Origin: Janthinobacterium sp. Marseille
GTDB lineage: Bacteria > Pseudomonadota > Gammaproteobacteria > Burkholderiales > Burkholderiaceae_D
Direction: 5' to 3'
Length of the DNA: 64,000 nucleotides
Assembly: GCF_000013625.1 (NCBI RefSeq)
Contig: NC_009659.1
Coordinates: forward strand, 62,001-126,000
Shown here: in pieces, positions 18,559 to 26,101 of the stretch
How positions within the stretch are numbered: position 1 is the first letter of the stretch
How the letters are laid out: every line of letters starts with the position of its first letter
Translations under genes and position numbers: made by a program
Notes under the pieces: model-generated
What the model was told of the DNA's origin: nothing
What the model saw: the letters and a program-made list of their open reading frames with translations, nothing else
Database searches by the model: none

Positions 18559-18957
18559 TCAGGAAACAGCCGGGGGAGCGCGGGGTTGTGCAACAGCCCA
18601 GGCGAACAGCGGACGTGATGCCTGGTAATACAGCGGAGGAAGGATGTGATCGCCGCTGACAACCGGCATCACGAAGTCGGCTGGCGGCGGCAAGCCTACC
18701 GAGCCAGCGTGCGTCATACAGAACGCACAGTGTTCGAAGTGGGTGGTTTTTTCTGCCGGTTTCGGCGTTTGCGTATTCTGGTCCTGGTCGACCATCATCA
18801 GCTTGTTGCCATCTACCGTACAAATCTCAACCCATGCATTGGGTGCGCCTTTGGCAGCGGCAACCGCATGTGAAATCGAAGGCGCAAGCGATGCCAGCAG
18901 GATCGCAAAACATGCGATCCAGGTGGTCATCCTATGCTTGGCTCTCGTCATTCTCAT
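18559..18957 (-). CDS. DUF2946 family protein, exported
   Basis: Protein of up to 132 residues with an N-terminal signal segment (TTWIACFAILLASLAPSISHA) and the family motif HFEHCAFCMTHAGSVGLPPP, in which His and CxxC could bind copper. DUF2946 genes are often found with copper-handling genes. It is the first gene of the five-gene metal operon. Three in-frame ATGs compete as start; the third lies closest to the signal peptide and none has a strong ribosome site, so the first residues are uncertain. Confidence 0.75.
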   Translation of the reverse strand: MRMTRAKHRMTTWIACFAILLASLAPSISHAVAAAKGAPNAWVEICTVDGNKLMMVDQDQNTQTPKPAEKTTHFEHCAFCMTHAGSVGLPPPADFVMPVVSGDHILPPLYYQASRPLFAWAVAQPRAPPAVS

Positions 18958-18991
18958 TGCAAGGCAGCGACAGAAAAGGGTGATTCGGGCA

Positions 18992-19037
18992 TTCGTACAT
19001 CTTCTGTACGAAGCGGGGAACTGCGCGTCGTATTATA
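18992..19037 (-). promoter_or_regulatory. Putative promoter and leader palindrome of the metal operon
   Basis: On the minus strand a perfect -10 box TATAAT lies at 19032-19037, with no good -35 upstream. About 13-33 bases after the expected start is a perfect dyad TTCGTACA-N5-TGTACGAA (18992-19012), 35 bp before the first gene. A dyad just downstream of a transcription start fits a repressor operator; an RNA hairpin is the alternative. It does not resemble a Fur box. Confidence 0.5.
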
Positions 19038-19150
19038 GTTGGCCTTCCGTTAAATGGGTAGCGGTGCCGTTTTCATGGTGGCGCCGTATCAGGACAGGTG
19101 TAGGCACTTGTCAATAAGTTATATATGTATAGCGAGAAAATCCACGCACA

Positions 19151-19783
19151 ATGAATACCACTCAGCCTCCCTCGGTCCGGTCCTTATTGTTGGGCGTCGC
19201 CATTTTGCTTTGCGCACTCGCGATTTCCTTCATCGATCCGCATGATCGCCTTACCTGGCTGATGGAAGTCATGCCGGTCTTGATTGCCTTGCCCTTGCTG
19301 GCATTCACTTACCGGCGGTTTCCGCTGACCTCACTGTTGTACTTCCTGATTTTCCTGCATGCGCTGATCCTGATAGTCGGCGGCACCTACACTTACGCCC
19401 ATGTGCCGGTCGGTTTCTGGGTGCAGGATGTGTTTGGCCTGGCGCGTAATCCTTACGATAAGCTCGGACATTTGTGGCAAGGCCTGGTACCGGCACTGGT
19501 CGCGAAGGAAATCTTCGTGCGCAGGCATTTTGTCGCGGGCAAGAAAATGGTCGCCTTCCTGTCTATCTGCGTGGCAATGGCGATCAGTGCCTGGTATGAA
19601 TTGATTGAATGGTGGGCTGCCGTCATCATGGGCCAGGGAGCGGATGAATTCCTCGGCACGCAGGGTGACCAGTGGGATACGCAATCCGATATGTGCATGG
19701 CGTTCATCGGTGCAATGATCGCGGTGATCCTGCTTGCCAAATGGCATGACCGGCAAATTTCCGCCATCGGCAGTAGCCGCTGA
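19151..19783 (+). CDS. DUF2238 (YjdF-like) inner-membrane protein
   Basis: Protein of 210 residues with about six membrane helices. Characteristic conserved stretches are YTYAHVPVGFW, NPYDKLGHLWQGLVPAL, SAWYELIEWW and QGDQWDTQSDMCMAFIG, all features of the DUF2238/YjdF family, whose function is unknown. It is divergent from the metal operon and followed 57 bp later by the VOC gene. Confidence 0.85.
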   Translation: MNTTQPPSVRSLLLGVAILLCALAISFIDPHDRLTWLMEVMPVLIALPLLAFTYRRFPLTSLLYFLIFLHALILIVGGTYTYAHVPVGFWVQDVFGLARNPYDKLGHLWQGLVPALVAKEIFVRRHFVAGKKMVAFLSICVAMAISAWYELIEWWAAVIMGQGADEFLGTQGDQWDTQSDMCMAFIGAMIAVILLAKWHDRQISAIGSSR

Positions 19784-19840
19784 GGAACTGTGGCAAGCTG
19801 CTGTTGTCACCTGTCATAGTACAAACCTGAGGAGACTATC

Positions 19841-20269
19841 ATGGGCAAATCCGCAGTAGCGACCAGATCCAGCGTCATCCCCTGCCTGCGTTATCGCGAT
19901 GCATTGGCGGCGATAGACTGGCTATGCGAAGTCTTTGGTTTTGAAAAGCAGGCGGTCTATACCAATCCGGATGGCAGCGTCGCGCATGCGCAACTGGCTT
20001 TGGGCGGCGGTATGATCATGATCGGCTCCGTGGTGGCAGACAGTGAATGGGGCAAGCTGATACGCCAGCCGGATGAAATCGGCGGCGATGAAACGCAGAG
20101 CCCATATCTGATCGTCGCCGATGCCGACGTGGTGTATGAACGTGCGCAGGCGGCGGGCGCCGAGATCGTGATCGATATCAAATTTGAAGATTATGGCGGA
20201 CGCGGTTTTAGTTGCCGTGACCTCGAAGGACGTTTGTGGAGCATCGGTACATACGATCCATGGCAGTGA
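19841..20269 (+). CDS. VOC/glyoxalase-fold protein
   Basis: Protein of 142 residues with the paired beta-alpha-beta modules of the vicinal oxygen chelate superfamily: VIPCLRYRDALAAIDWLCEVFGF, a central GGGMIMIGS and a C-terminal RGFSCRDLEGRLWSIGTYDPW. The WSIGTYDPW ending is seen in PhnB-like members. It may be an enzyme or a binding protein; the substrate is unknown. The ribosome site is GAGGAGAC before ATG. Confidence 0.82.
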   Translation: MGKSAVATRSSVIPCLRYRDALAAIDWLCEVFGFEKQAVYTNPDGSVAHAQLALGGGMIMIGSVVADSEWGKLIRQPDEIGGDETQSPYLIVADADVVYERAQAAGAEIVIDIKFEDYGGRGFSCRDLEGRLWSIGTYDPWQ

Positions 20270-20302
20270 TATGTGATCGTTTGTAAGTGCAAGGAGCAGA
20301 GC

Positions 20303-20755
20303 TTGGATCAACAGATATTGCGGCAGTATTTATACGACCACATTCCCTTGTCACAGGCGATGCAGGTGGATGTCATCGACGCGCAGCCGGATGGCGTTAT
20401 CCTCACCGCACCGCTGCCACCGAATATCAATCATCAGGAAACCATCTTCGGCGGCAGCGCGTCCGCGGTGGCGATATTGGCTGCCTGGTCTTTGTTGCAT
20501 GTACGCCTGCAGCACGACGGTGTCAGCAGTCGCCTCGTGATCCAGAGCAATACGATGCAGTACGAATTGCCGATTGCCGGCAGCTTTATGGCTCGTTCTT
20601 ACCTGGAGCCGGACGCGGACTGGTCGCGCTTCCTGCGTACGCTGGCACGCAAGGGGCGTGCTCGTATTGCGGTCACTTCGGTGCTGGAGTATGAAGGGCG
20701 GCAAGCAGGGAAATTACACGGCGAATTCGTTGCGCTGGCGCCGGAAGCGCCCTGA
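20303..20755 (+). CDS. YiiD C-terminal-type hotdog thioesterase
   Basis: Soluble protein of about 150 residues with the hotdog fold pattern of the putative thioesterase (YiiD C-terminal) family: PLSQAMQVDVIDAQPDGVILTAPL, NHQETIFGGSASAVAILAAWSLL and GRARIAVTSVLEYEGRQAGKLHGEFVAL. I chose a TTG start because AAGGAG lies 6 bp upstream; the GTG ten codons earlier has no such site and almost touches the VOC stop. Substrate unknown. Confidence 0.78.
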   Translation: MDQQILRQYLYDHIPLSQAMQVDVIDAQPDGVILTAPLPPNINHQETIFGGSASAVAILAAWSLLHVRLQHDGVSSRLVIQSNTMQYELPIAGSFMARSYLEPDADWSRFLRTLARKGRARIAVTSVLEYEGRQAGKLHGEFVALAPEAP

Positions 20756-20903
20756 TTTTCCATCTGTGCTGTGATCGTGCCTGGCGCGGGTTTTGCGATT
20801 TTTAAGCTATAGTGCTGCACACGCAAGAAAGCGGCATGTTCCGACATGCCATCCTTTCGGCAATGAATACGCAATATTTACAATCAAATATCACTTTTAA
20901 ATC

Positions 20904-21242
20904 ATGAGCGACGACAATTTCAATGCAAGGGACGTGACCCGTCCCAGCACCAAAGCACCGGACCCAAATGCCAAATTCTGGGATATCGCGGATACCTTTA
21001 TCCACCTGGCGAATGAAAATTGCAAAGGTGCAGAGCGCGGCCAGGTATGTGCGGCAATGATGTATGCAGCGGCACGTTTCAATGCATTCACCGCTTCGGT
21101 CGATGCACCGAACGGTGCCACCTTCAAATCCGAGCTGGACCCGGCGGTTGCCTACTTCCGCACCGAGTTTGAAAAAATGTTGCGCGAAAACTTCAGGGAC
21201 TACGCAGAGAACTACAAAAGCTATCACCCTGAAAAGCCTTGA
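20904..21242 (+). CDS. DUF3144 family protein
   Basis: Protein of 112 residues with the DUF3144 pattern: FWDIADTFIHLANENCKGAERGQV, CAAMMYAAARFNAF and a C-terminal FRDYAENYKSYHPE. Soluble, helical, function unknown. It is a single gene ended by a strong bidirectional terminator. Confidence 0.8.
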   Translation: MSDDNFNARDVTRPSTKAPDPNAKFWDIADTFIHLANENCKGAERGQVCAAMMYAAARFNAFTASVDAPNGATFKSELDPAVAYFRTEFEKMLRENFRDYAENYKSYHPEKP

Positions 21243-21260
21243 TGCTTAAATTACGCTGAT

Positions 21261-21301
21261 AAAAAAGCCTCGCTACTGTCATAACAGAGCGAGGCTTTTT
21301 T
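21261..21301. terminator. Bidirectional intrinsic terminator
   Basis: Stem AGCCTCGCT (21266-21274) with AGCGAGGCT (21288-21296), extended inside by CTGT/ACAG. It has an A run before and a T run after, so it works on both strands. It separates the convergent DUF3144 and monooxygenase genes. Confidence 0.88.
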
Positions 21302-21319
21302 GCGTCGGGCGAGACTGCT

Positions 21320-21622
21320 TCAGGCAGATTTCGACAGGATGTTGAAGTGTTCGACGACTGGTGGCGATGCAAAGAATGGACCGACGATGGCGCGCCATTC
21401 CAGGAAGGCCGGCGAGCCGCGGAAATCAACGGTATGATTTTCCAGTGTCGCCCAGTAAATCTGGATGACATAGCGTTCCGGTGTTTCTATGCATTTGTTG
21501 ATGACGTGCGATTGATAGCCCTTGGCTTTGCCGATGACCTGTTCCAGGCCGCGCTGCACGGCAGCGTCAAATTCGGTTTGCTGGCCTGGCTGGATGCGAA
21601 GATCGACGAGTTCGAGAATCAT
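21320..21622 (-). CDS. Antibiotic biosynthesis monooxygenase (ABM) domain protein
   Basis: Protein of 100 residues consisting of a single dimeric ferredoxin-like ABM domain: MILELVDLRIQPGQQTEFDAAV, KGYQSHVINKCIETPERYVIQIYWATLENHTVDFRGSPAF. Members are small cofactor-free oxygenases or heme-binding proteins; many are of unknown role. It is monocistronic. Confidence 0.82.
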   Translation of the reverse strand: MILELVDLRIQPGQQTEFDAAVQRGLEQVIGKAKGYQSHVINKCIETPERYVIQIYWATLENHTVDFRGSPAFLEWRAIVGPFFASPPVVEHFNILSKSA

Positions 21623-21797
21623 GTTTGCTTCCTGTTGAAGTGTTGGGGAGATGCGGGATTATTACATTTTGGTTCCCGACGTGCATCTGTTCGCTGTTTT
21701 TACGATTTGGCGACCGGAAGAATAAATACCCTTGCTACTGTTCAGTTCGCAACGATATGCGTACTCTGTCTGCATGATTCAAACGAAAGGAAAACGT

Positions 21798-22277
21798 ATG
21801 CGAATAATTCTGGCCGGCATCATTTTGGCAGGCAGCACCTGCGCGGCGCTGCCGCTGCATGCACAACAGATAGGTGAAGTCAGCACCGCCTTCCGTTTCC
21901 TCGGCAAGAATGACCGCATCGTGATCGAAGCCTATGACGATCCGAAAGTACTCGGCGTATCCTGCTTTGTCTCGCGTGCGCGTACCGGCGGTGTCAGCGG
22001 CACGGTCGGCCTGGCCGAAGATACGGCGGATGCATCAATCGCCTGCCGCCAGGTGGGCGATGTCTTGAGCTTCAAGGAGAAGTTGCCGAAGCAGGAAGAT
22101 GTTTTTTCGGAACGCCAGTCGATTTTGTTCAAGCGCCTGCATATTGTGCGCATCGTCGATCCGGTCCGTAATACCCTGGTTTACCTGACTTACTCCGATA
22201 AATTGATAGACGGCAGTCCGAAGAACGGGGTGACGGCAGTACCGGTACCGCGCAGCAATCCGATTCCTGTAAAGTAA
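21798..22277 (+). CDS. creA: CreA family periplasmic protein
   Basis: Protein of 159 residues with a cleavable Sec signal (MRIILAGIILAGSTCAALPLHAQ). The mature part matches E. coli CreA closely: QIGEVSTAFRFLGKNDRIVIEAYDDP, GVSCFVSRARTGG, GLAEDTADASIACRQVG and a C-terminal YLTYSDKLIDGSPKN. Function remains unknown. The start is the ATG after AAAGGAAAACGT; the longer reading upstream lacks support. It may be co-transcribed with the exporter gene 24 bp downstream. Confidence 0.92.
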   Translation: MRIILAGIILAGSTCAALPLHAQQIGEVSTAFRFLGKNDRIVIEAYDDPKVLGVSCFVSRARTGGVSGTVGLAEDTADASIACRQVGDVLSFKEKLPKQEDVFSERQSILFKRLHIVRIVDPVRNTLVYLTYSDKLIDGSPKNGVTAVPVPRSNPIPVK

Positions 22278-22301
22278 GTTATCCCTTCAGGATCGCCCAC
22301 T

Positions 22302-23315
22302 ATGTCCACCCCTATCAAAAACTCTTATGTCGTCACCGCTTCCTATGTGCTGGCGGCAGTTGCCTTATGGCTGGTCATGCACCAGGGTTTGCTGGCGGCC
22401 CTGTTTTCCGGCTTGCTGGTGTATTCACTGGTGCAGTTACTGGCACCGAAGATGGGACGTGAGCTGGTCGGGCATAAAGGACAGGTCGCCGCAGTCGCCT
22501 TACTGAGTGTATTGATCGTGGCGGCCCTGACGATACTGATCTGGGGTTCCATCACCTTCTTCCGTAGCGATGCCGGGCGGATTTCAGTATTGCTGCAAAA
22601 GATGGCGGATATCCTGGAAGCCTCACGCAGCCAGATTCCGGCCTGGATCGCGACTTATATCCCGGTCGATGCCGAAGCCTTGCGCACCATGATTACCAGC
22701 TGGCTGCGTTCGCACGCATTGGAAGCACGCACCATGGGCAGCGAGGCCGGGCGCATCCTGGCGCATATCCTGATCGGCATGATCATCGGCGCGATGGCCG
22801 GTTTGTATGACACCACTACCATGCGCGTCTATAAACCGCTGGCGGCTGCGATGCATGCGCGTGTAGTGGCCCTGCATAATGCCTTCCGTAATATCGTGTT
22901 TGCGCAGGTGCGGATTGCCGCGATCAATGCCGCGCTGACCGGTATTTACCTGATCGTGATCTTGCCACTGGCGGGGATCGAGCTGCCGCTGCGCAAGACC
23001 ATGGTGGTCGTGACCTTCTTCGTTGGTTTGCTGCCGGTGATCGGCAATTTGATTTCCAACACCATATTGGTGATCATCGGCCTCTCGCATTCGCTGCACA
23101 CGGCACTTGGTTCACTGGTCTTCCTGATGGTGATACACAAGCTGGAATATTTTTTGAACGCCAAGATCATAGGCCAGCACATTGATGCCCGTACCTGGGA
23201 ATTGTTGATGGCGATGCTGGTGATGGAATCCATCTTCGGCATTCCCGGTGTCATTGCGGCACCGGTCTTCTATGCCTACGTCAAAAAGGAATTGAAGGAT
23301 CGGGACCTGGTATAG
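22302..23315 (+). CDS. AI-2E family transporter (PerM-like)
   Basis: Inner-membrane protein of 337 residues with about eight helices, including paired N-terminal helices (YVLAAVALWLVMHQGLLAALFSGLLVYSLV) and the C-terminal signature GFLP-like VTFFVGLLPVIGNLISNTILVIIGL. The family was named for putative autoinducer-2 export, but individual members transport other solutes or sodium. It converges on the flavoprotein gene 14 bp away. Confidence 0.85.
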   Translation: MSTPIKNSYVVTASYVLAAVALWLVMHQGLLAALFSGLLVYSLVQLLAPKMGRELVGHKGQVAAVALLSVLIVAALTILIWGSITFFRSDAGRISVLLQKMADILEASRSQIPAWIATYIPVDAEALRTMITSWLRSHALEARTMGSEAGRILAHILIGMIIGAMAGLYDTTTMRVYKPLAAAMHARVVALHNAFRNIVFAQVRIAAINAALTGIYLIVILPLAGIELPLRKTMVVVTFFVGLLPVIGNLISNTILVIIGLSHSLHTALGSLVFLMVIHKLEYFLNAKIIGQHIDARTWELLMAMLVMESIFGIPGVIAAPVFYAYVKKELKDRDLV

Positions 23316-23329
23316 CGCGCTTGCAATAC

Positions 23330-24571
23330 TCAGGCCCCGGCTTGTAACCAGTTCAGCACGCCCTCGCCGGCAGTCCGGCCGCTGGCGAAGCAGGCGCTGA
23401 GCAGGTAGCCGCCGGTAGGGGCTTCCCAATCCAGCATTTCACCGGCGCAAAATACGCCCGGCATCTTCAATGCCATCAAATGTTCATCCAGCGCTTCAAA
23501 CAGCACGCCACCGGCACTGCTGATTGCCTCGTCGATAGGACGCGCAGCCGTCAGGCGTAGCGGCAAGGCCTTGATCGCTGCCGCCAGTTTTTCCGGGCGG
23601 GCGTAATCTTCCTTCGATAAATATTCGTGCAATAGTCCCGCCTTGACCCCGGCAATGCCGACCTTGCTTTGCAGATGGCTGGCCATGGAACGTGAACCAC
23701 GCGGATGGGACACTTCTTCCAGTACGCGTTCCGCTGACTTGCCGGGTGCAAGGTCGAGTGTCAGTGTGGCCGATCCATCGGCATTGATCTGTTCGCGCAA
23801 GGCAGACGACAAGGCATAAATCAGGCTGCCTTCCACCCCGCTCTCGCTGATGACGAATTCACCTTGTCTTTGCTGTGCCTGGCCTTGGCTATCCTGATAG
23901 GTGGCGACCACCGGCTTGACCGGCTGGCCGGCATAGCGCTCGCGGAAATGCGGACTCCATTCCACTTCAAAGCCGCAATTGGCCGCTTGCAAGGGCGCAC
24001 TTGGAATGCCTTGTTGTGCCAGCACAGGCAGCCATTTGCCGTCGGAACCGAGTCGTGCCCAGCTGCCGCCACCCAATGCGAGTACAACTGCGTCGGCCTG
24101 GATATGTAATTCATCTGACGGCGTGCTGAAGCGCAGCTTGCCATCTTCATCCCAACCCAGCCAGCGATGTCGCATATGGAAGCGCACGCCTGCATCGCGC
24201 AAGCGCTTGAGCCAGGCGCGTAATAGTGGAGCAGCTTTCATATCGGTCGGAAAGACGCGTCCGGAACTGCCGACGAAGGTCGGGATGCCGAGGGCATGTA
24301 CCCAATTGCGCAGGGCTTCAGGATCGAAGTCTTGCAACATGGCGGCGATCTGTGCGGCACGTGCACCATAGCGTGCGACGAAGGCAGGCTGCGCTTCTGT
24401 ATGCGTCAGGTTCATGCCGCCTTTACCGGCCAGCAGGAATTTGCGCCCTACCGATGGCATTGCATCATAGAGATCGACTTGCACGCCTTGTGCAATCAAT
24501 ACCTCTGCCGCCATCAGCCCGGCCGGGCCACCGCCTATGACGGCGACCGTGTATGTGTGCAGCTCAGACAT
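23330..24571 (-). CDS. NAD(P)/FAD-dependent flavoprotein (TIGR03862 / HI0933-like)
   Basis: Protein of 413 residues with an N-terminal FAD-binding Rossmann motif VIGGGPAGLMAAE (about residues 11-23), the family marker GRKFLLAGKGGMNLTHTE and a C-terminal GVFCAGEMLDWEAPTGGYLLSACFASGR that closes the FAD site. This is the HI0933/BaiN group of flavoproteins of uncertain reaction. It is monocistronic. Confidence 0.87.
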   Translation of the reverse strand: MSELHTYTVAVIGGGPAGLMAAEVLIAQGVQVDLYDAMPSVGRKFLLAGKGGMNLTHTEAQPAFVARYGARAAQIAAMLQDFDPEALRNWVHALGIPTFVGSSGRVFPTDMKAAPLLRAWLKRLRDAGVRFHMRHRWLGWDEDGKLRFSTPSDELHIQADAVVLALGGGSWARLGSDGKWLPVLAQQGIPSAPLQAANCGFEVEWSPHFRERYAGQPVKPVVATYQDSQGQAQQRQGEFVISESGVEGSLIYALSSALREQINADGSATLTLDLAPGKSAERVLEEVSHPRGSRSMASHLQSKVGIAGVKAGLLHEYLSKEDYARPEKLAAAIKALPLRLTAARPIDEAISSAGGVLFEALDEHLMALKMPGVFCAGEMLDWEAPTGGYLLSACFASGRTAGEGVLNWLQAGA

Positions 24572-24789
24572 CTGCGCTTCCTGTCAGCGAGGAAGCCATG
24601 CAGTGGATCGAATAATAAGCGGCTGTGTACATGGACTGTGGGCTGGGTGAGGCTGCAATTGCGGAAGGCGCCATTCTTGATCAAGGGCGGAAATTTCTCA
24701 AGCTTGAATAGGGTTTAAGGCAAAACTTTGTGATCGGCGATAATGCCGTCTGCGCTAATGCAGTTCATCAAAATCAATTGGGAGTAATC

Positions 24790-25362
24790 ATGACACGTAC
24801 ACGTTGCAGCTGGGTGAATCCCGATAGTGCCCTTTATGTTGCCTATCATGATGAAGAGTGGGGCGTACCCTGCCATGATGAAACGCGTTTGTTTGAAATG
24901 ATTAACCTGGAAGGCGCGCAAGCCGGTCTGAGCTGGCTGACCGTGCTGAACAAGCGTGAAAGTTATCGCGCAGCCTTCGATCAATGGGATGCGGAAAAAA
25001 TCGCCCGCTACGATGCGAAGAAGGTGGCGGAGCTGTTGGCCAATCCCGGCATCATACGTAACAAGCTAAAAGTGGCGGCTACCATAGGTAATGCACAGGC
25101 TTACCTGCGCCTGCGCGACGAAGTCGGTGGCCTGGATCCTTATTTGTGGGCTTATGTCGGCGGCAAGCCGATCAAGAATCGTTGGGAAAACATCAAGCAA
25201 GCGCCGGTAAAGACCGCTTTATCGGATCAATTGTCGAAGGATCTGGCGAAGCGCGGCTTCAAATTTGTCGGATCGACAATTATGTATGCGTATATGCAGG
25301 CGATAGGCCTGGTGAACGATCATACGGTGGATTGCTTTTGCTACAAGGGGCCGAAGAAGTAA
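24790..25362 (+). CDS. tag: DNA-3-methyladenine glycosylase I
   Basis: Protein of 190 residues that excises 3-methyladenine from alkylated DNA. It has the Tag N-terminus RCSWVNPDSALYVAYHDEEWGVP, the core MINLEGAQAGLSWLTVLNKRE and the C-terminal zinc-site motif HTVDCFCY. Likely zinc ligands are Cys6, His20, His178 and Cys182. GGGAG precedes the ATG. The family usually has 180-195 residues. Confidence 0.95.
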   Translation: MTRTRCSWVNPDSALYVAYHDEEWGVPCHDETRLFEMINLEGAQAGLSWLTVLNKRESYRAAFDQWDAEKIARYDAKKVAELLANPGIIRNKLKVAATIGNAQAYLRLRDEVGGLDPYLWAYVGGKPIKNRWENIKQAPVKTALSDQLSKDLAKRGFKFVGSTIMYAYMQAIGLVNDHTVDCFCYKGPKK

Positions 25363-25407
25363 GATCGGTGGCCGGAGCCAGGTTTGATGCGGCTGTCCGG
25401 GCGACAG

Positions 25408-25487
25408 GCAAAAAAAAGCCCGCTCAAAGGAGGCGGGCTGAATCTATATCAAAGGAGGAGACATAGAGGAGACAACTGAAGTATATG
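25408..25487 (-). repeat. Direct repeat unit A (small RNA gene copy A)
   Basis: About 80 bp that recur at 25626-25703 with near identity. The 47 bp around the anti-Shine-Dalgarno and the -10 box are invariant, and only the terminator loop and flanking bases differ. The repeat ends exactly at the -10 region of the encoded RNA. Confidence 0.9.
25410..25473 (-). ncRNA. Anti-Shine-Dalgarno small RNA, copy A
   Basis: Minus-strand RNA of about 64 nt. The proposed -10 TATACT is the complement of 25480-25485, giving a start near 25473. The body contains CCUCCUUU (complement of 25451-25458), identical to the 16S rRNA anti-Shine-Dalgarno. It ends in an intrinsic terminator: stem of 7 bp (complement of 25417-25423 and 25433-25439) then eight T (25410-25417). 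In this copy the terminator loop carries a second CCUCCUUU (complement of 25426-25433). It resembles what I recall of the betaproteobacterial toxic small RNA family in Rfam. No open frame is conserved. Confidence 0.75.
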
Positions 25488-25509
25488 GATGTGGCTGCTT
25501 GCAGGCTAC

Positions 25510-25532
25510 TTTCCATTTCTGATATCCGATAT
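25510..25532 (-). promoter_or_regulatory. Conserved upstream block of small RNA copy A
   Basis: A 23-bp block, 19 of 23 bases identical to the block before copy B. It comprises TTTCC-N-TTTC followed by the dyad ATATCCGATAT (25522-25532). It lies 22 bp beyond the repeat, at about -38 to -60 from the expected start, while the 22 bp between are not conserved and hold no good -35. This fits an activator site. Confidence 0.6.
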
Positions 25533-25625
25533 TTCCATTGTGAATACCAGTGAAAATAGAGATTTTGATATGTCAGTGATTTGCTGCACGAAATTGAACG
25601 AAGCAGCCGAATCAGTTATTCTTGG

Positions 25626-25703
25626 GCAAAAAAAAGCCCGCGCAGGTGGCGGGCTAAATCTATATCAAAGGAGGAGACATAGAGGAGACAACTGAAGTAT
25701 ATG
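25626..25703 (-). repeat. Direct repeat unit B (small RNA gene copy B)
   Basis: Second copy of the unit at 25408-25487, in the same orientation, offset by about 217 bp. The conserved part covers the whole RNA gene from T tract to -10 box. Confidence 0.9.
25628..25689 (-). ncRNA. Anti-Shine-Dalgarno small RNA, copy B
   Basis: Minus-strand RNA of about 62 nt with the same layout as copy A: -10 TATACT (complement of 25696-25701), CCUCCUUU (complement of 25667-25674), then a terminator stem AGCCCGC/GCGGGCT (25635-25641, 25649-25655) and eight T (25628-25635). The terminator loop differs (complement of GCAGGTG) and lacks the second anti-Shine-Dalgarno of copy A. Base changes fall in the loop while the stem is kept, as expected for an RNA under selection. 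Confidence 0.75.
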
Positions 25704-25725
25704 AAGGTTTGTCGCGTCGCACCAA

Positions 25726-25748
25726 TTTCCTTTTCGCATATCAGATAT
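25726..25748 (-). promoter_or_regulatory. Conserved upstream block of small RNA copy B
   Basis: Partner of the block before copy A, with TTTCC-N-TTTC and the dyad ATATCAGATAT (25738-25748). The distance from repeat end to dyad is 35 bp in both copies, which argues for a positioned regulatory site. Confidence 0.6.
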
Positions 25749-26036
25749 AGAATATTCATATATGGCAACTTTCTGCCTCCAAAGTCCCTTACAGCAAGTC
25801 TCTAAAACACAGTAACTGCTCACATACTGCTTTCATTTTTGTTGCCTTCTGCGGACAACAGTCTCCCCAGATATGTCAGTCAGGCAGCTTTTTATCCATC
25901 AGTGGGCGTTTTCGGGCCCGGTGCACTTTTGAAATATTTGCTAATATCCGCAGGCTGATTCAAAGCGATGCAGCTTTATGCATGCTTATCGGTGTCGCCA
26001 CATTGCCATATGTGTCGGGCCGTGAAGAAAAAGGAA

Positions 26037-26094
26037 GTGGGGACGACCCCACCGCTCCACCAACAATTGAGGACGGCCTCGACACTATAGGAAG
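26037..26094 (+). promoter_or_regulatory. Guanidine-II (mini-ykkC) riboswitch
   Basis: Two small hairpins with the diagnostic ACGR loops. P1 is GTGGGG-ACGA-CCCCAC (26037-26052). P2 is GAGG-ACGG-CCTC (26069-26080), extendable by one G-U and one A-U pair. The linker is about 16 nt, then TAGGAAG (26088-26094) as ribosome site 7 nt before the exporter ATG. In this class guanidinium joins the two loops and frees the ribosome site, so expression is turned on by guanidine. The downstream Gdx gene is the canonical target. Confidence 0.92.
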
Positions 26095-26101
26095 TAGCGC
26101 T

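Larger units (their letters stand above)
25363..26101. other. 739-bp RNA-rich intergenic region
   Basis: No protein gene is supported here. It holds two tandem copies of a minus-strand anti-Shine-Dalgarno small RNA with conserved upstream blocks, then about 270 bp of AT-rich DNA without recognisable structure, then the guanidine-II riboswitch that leads into the exporter gene. Confidence 0.8.

Noticed and set aside
25408..25703. CRISPR array
   Set aside because: Only two repeats of about 80 bp, with promoter and terminator inside each; not a spacer-repeat pattern.
25982..26101. 40-codon extension of the guanidinium exporter
   Set aside because: It reads through the guanidine-II riboswitch; SMR proteins have about 105 residues starting at the ATG chosen.
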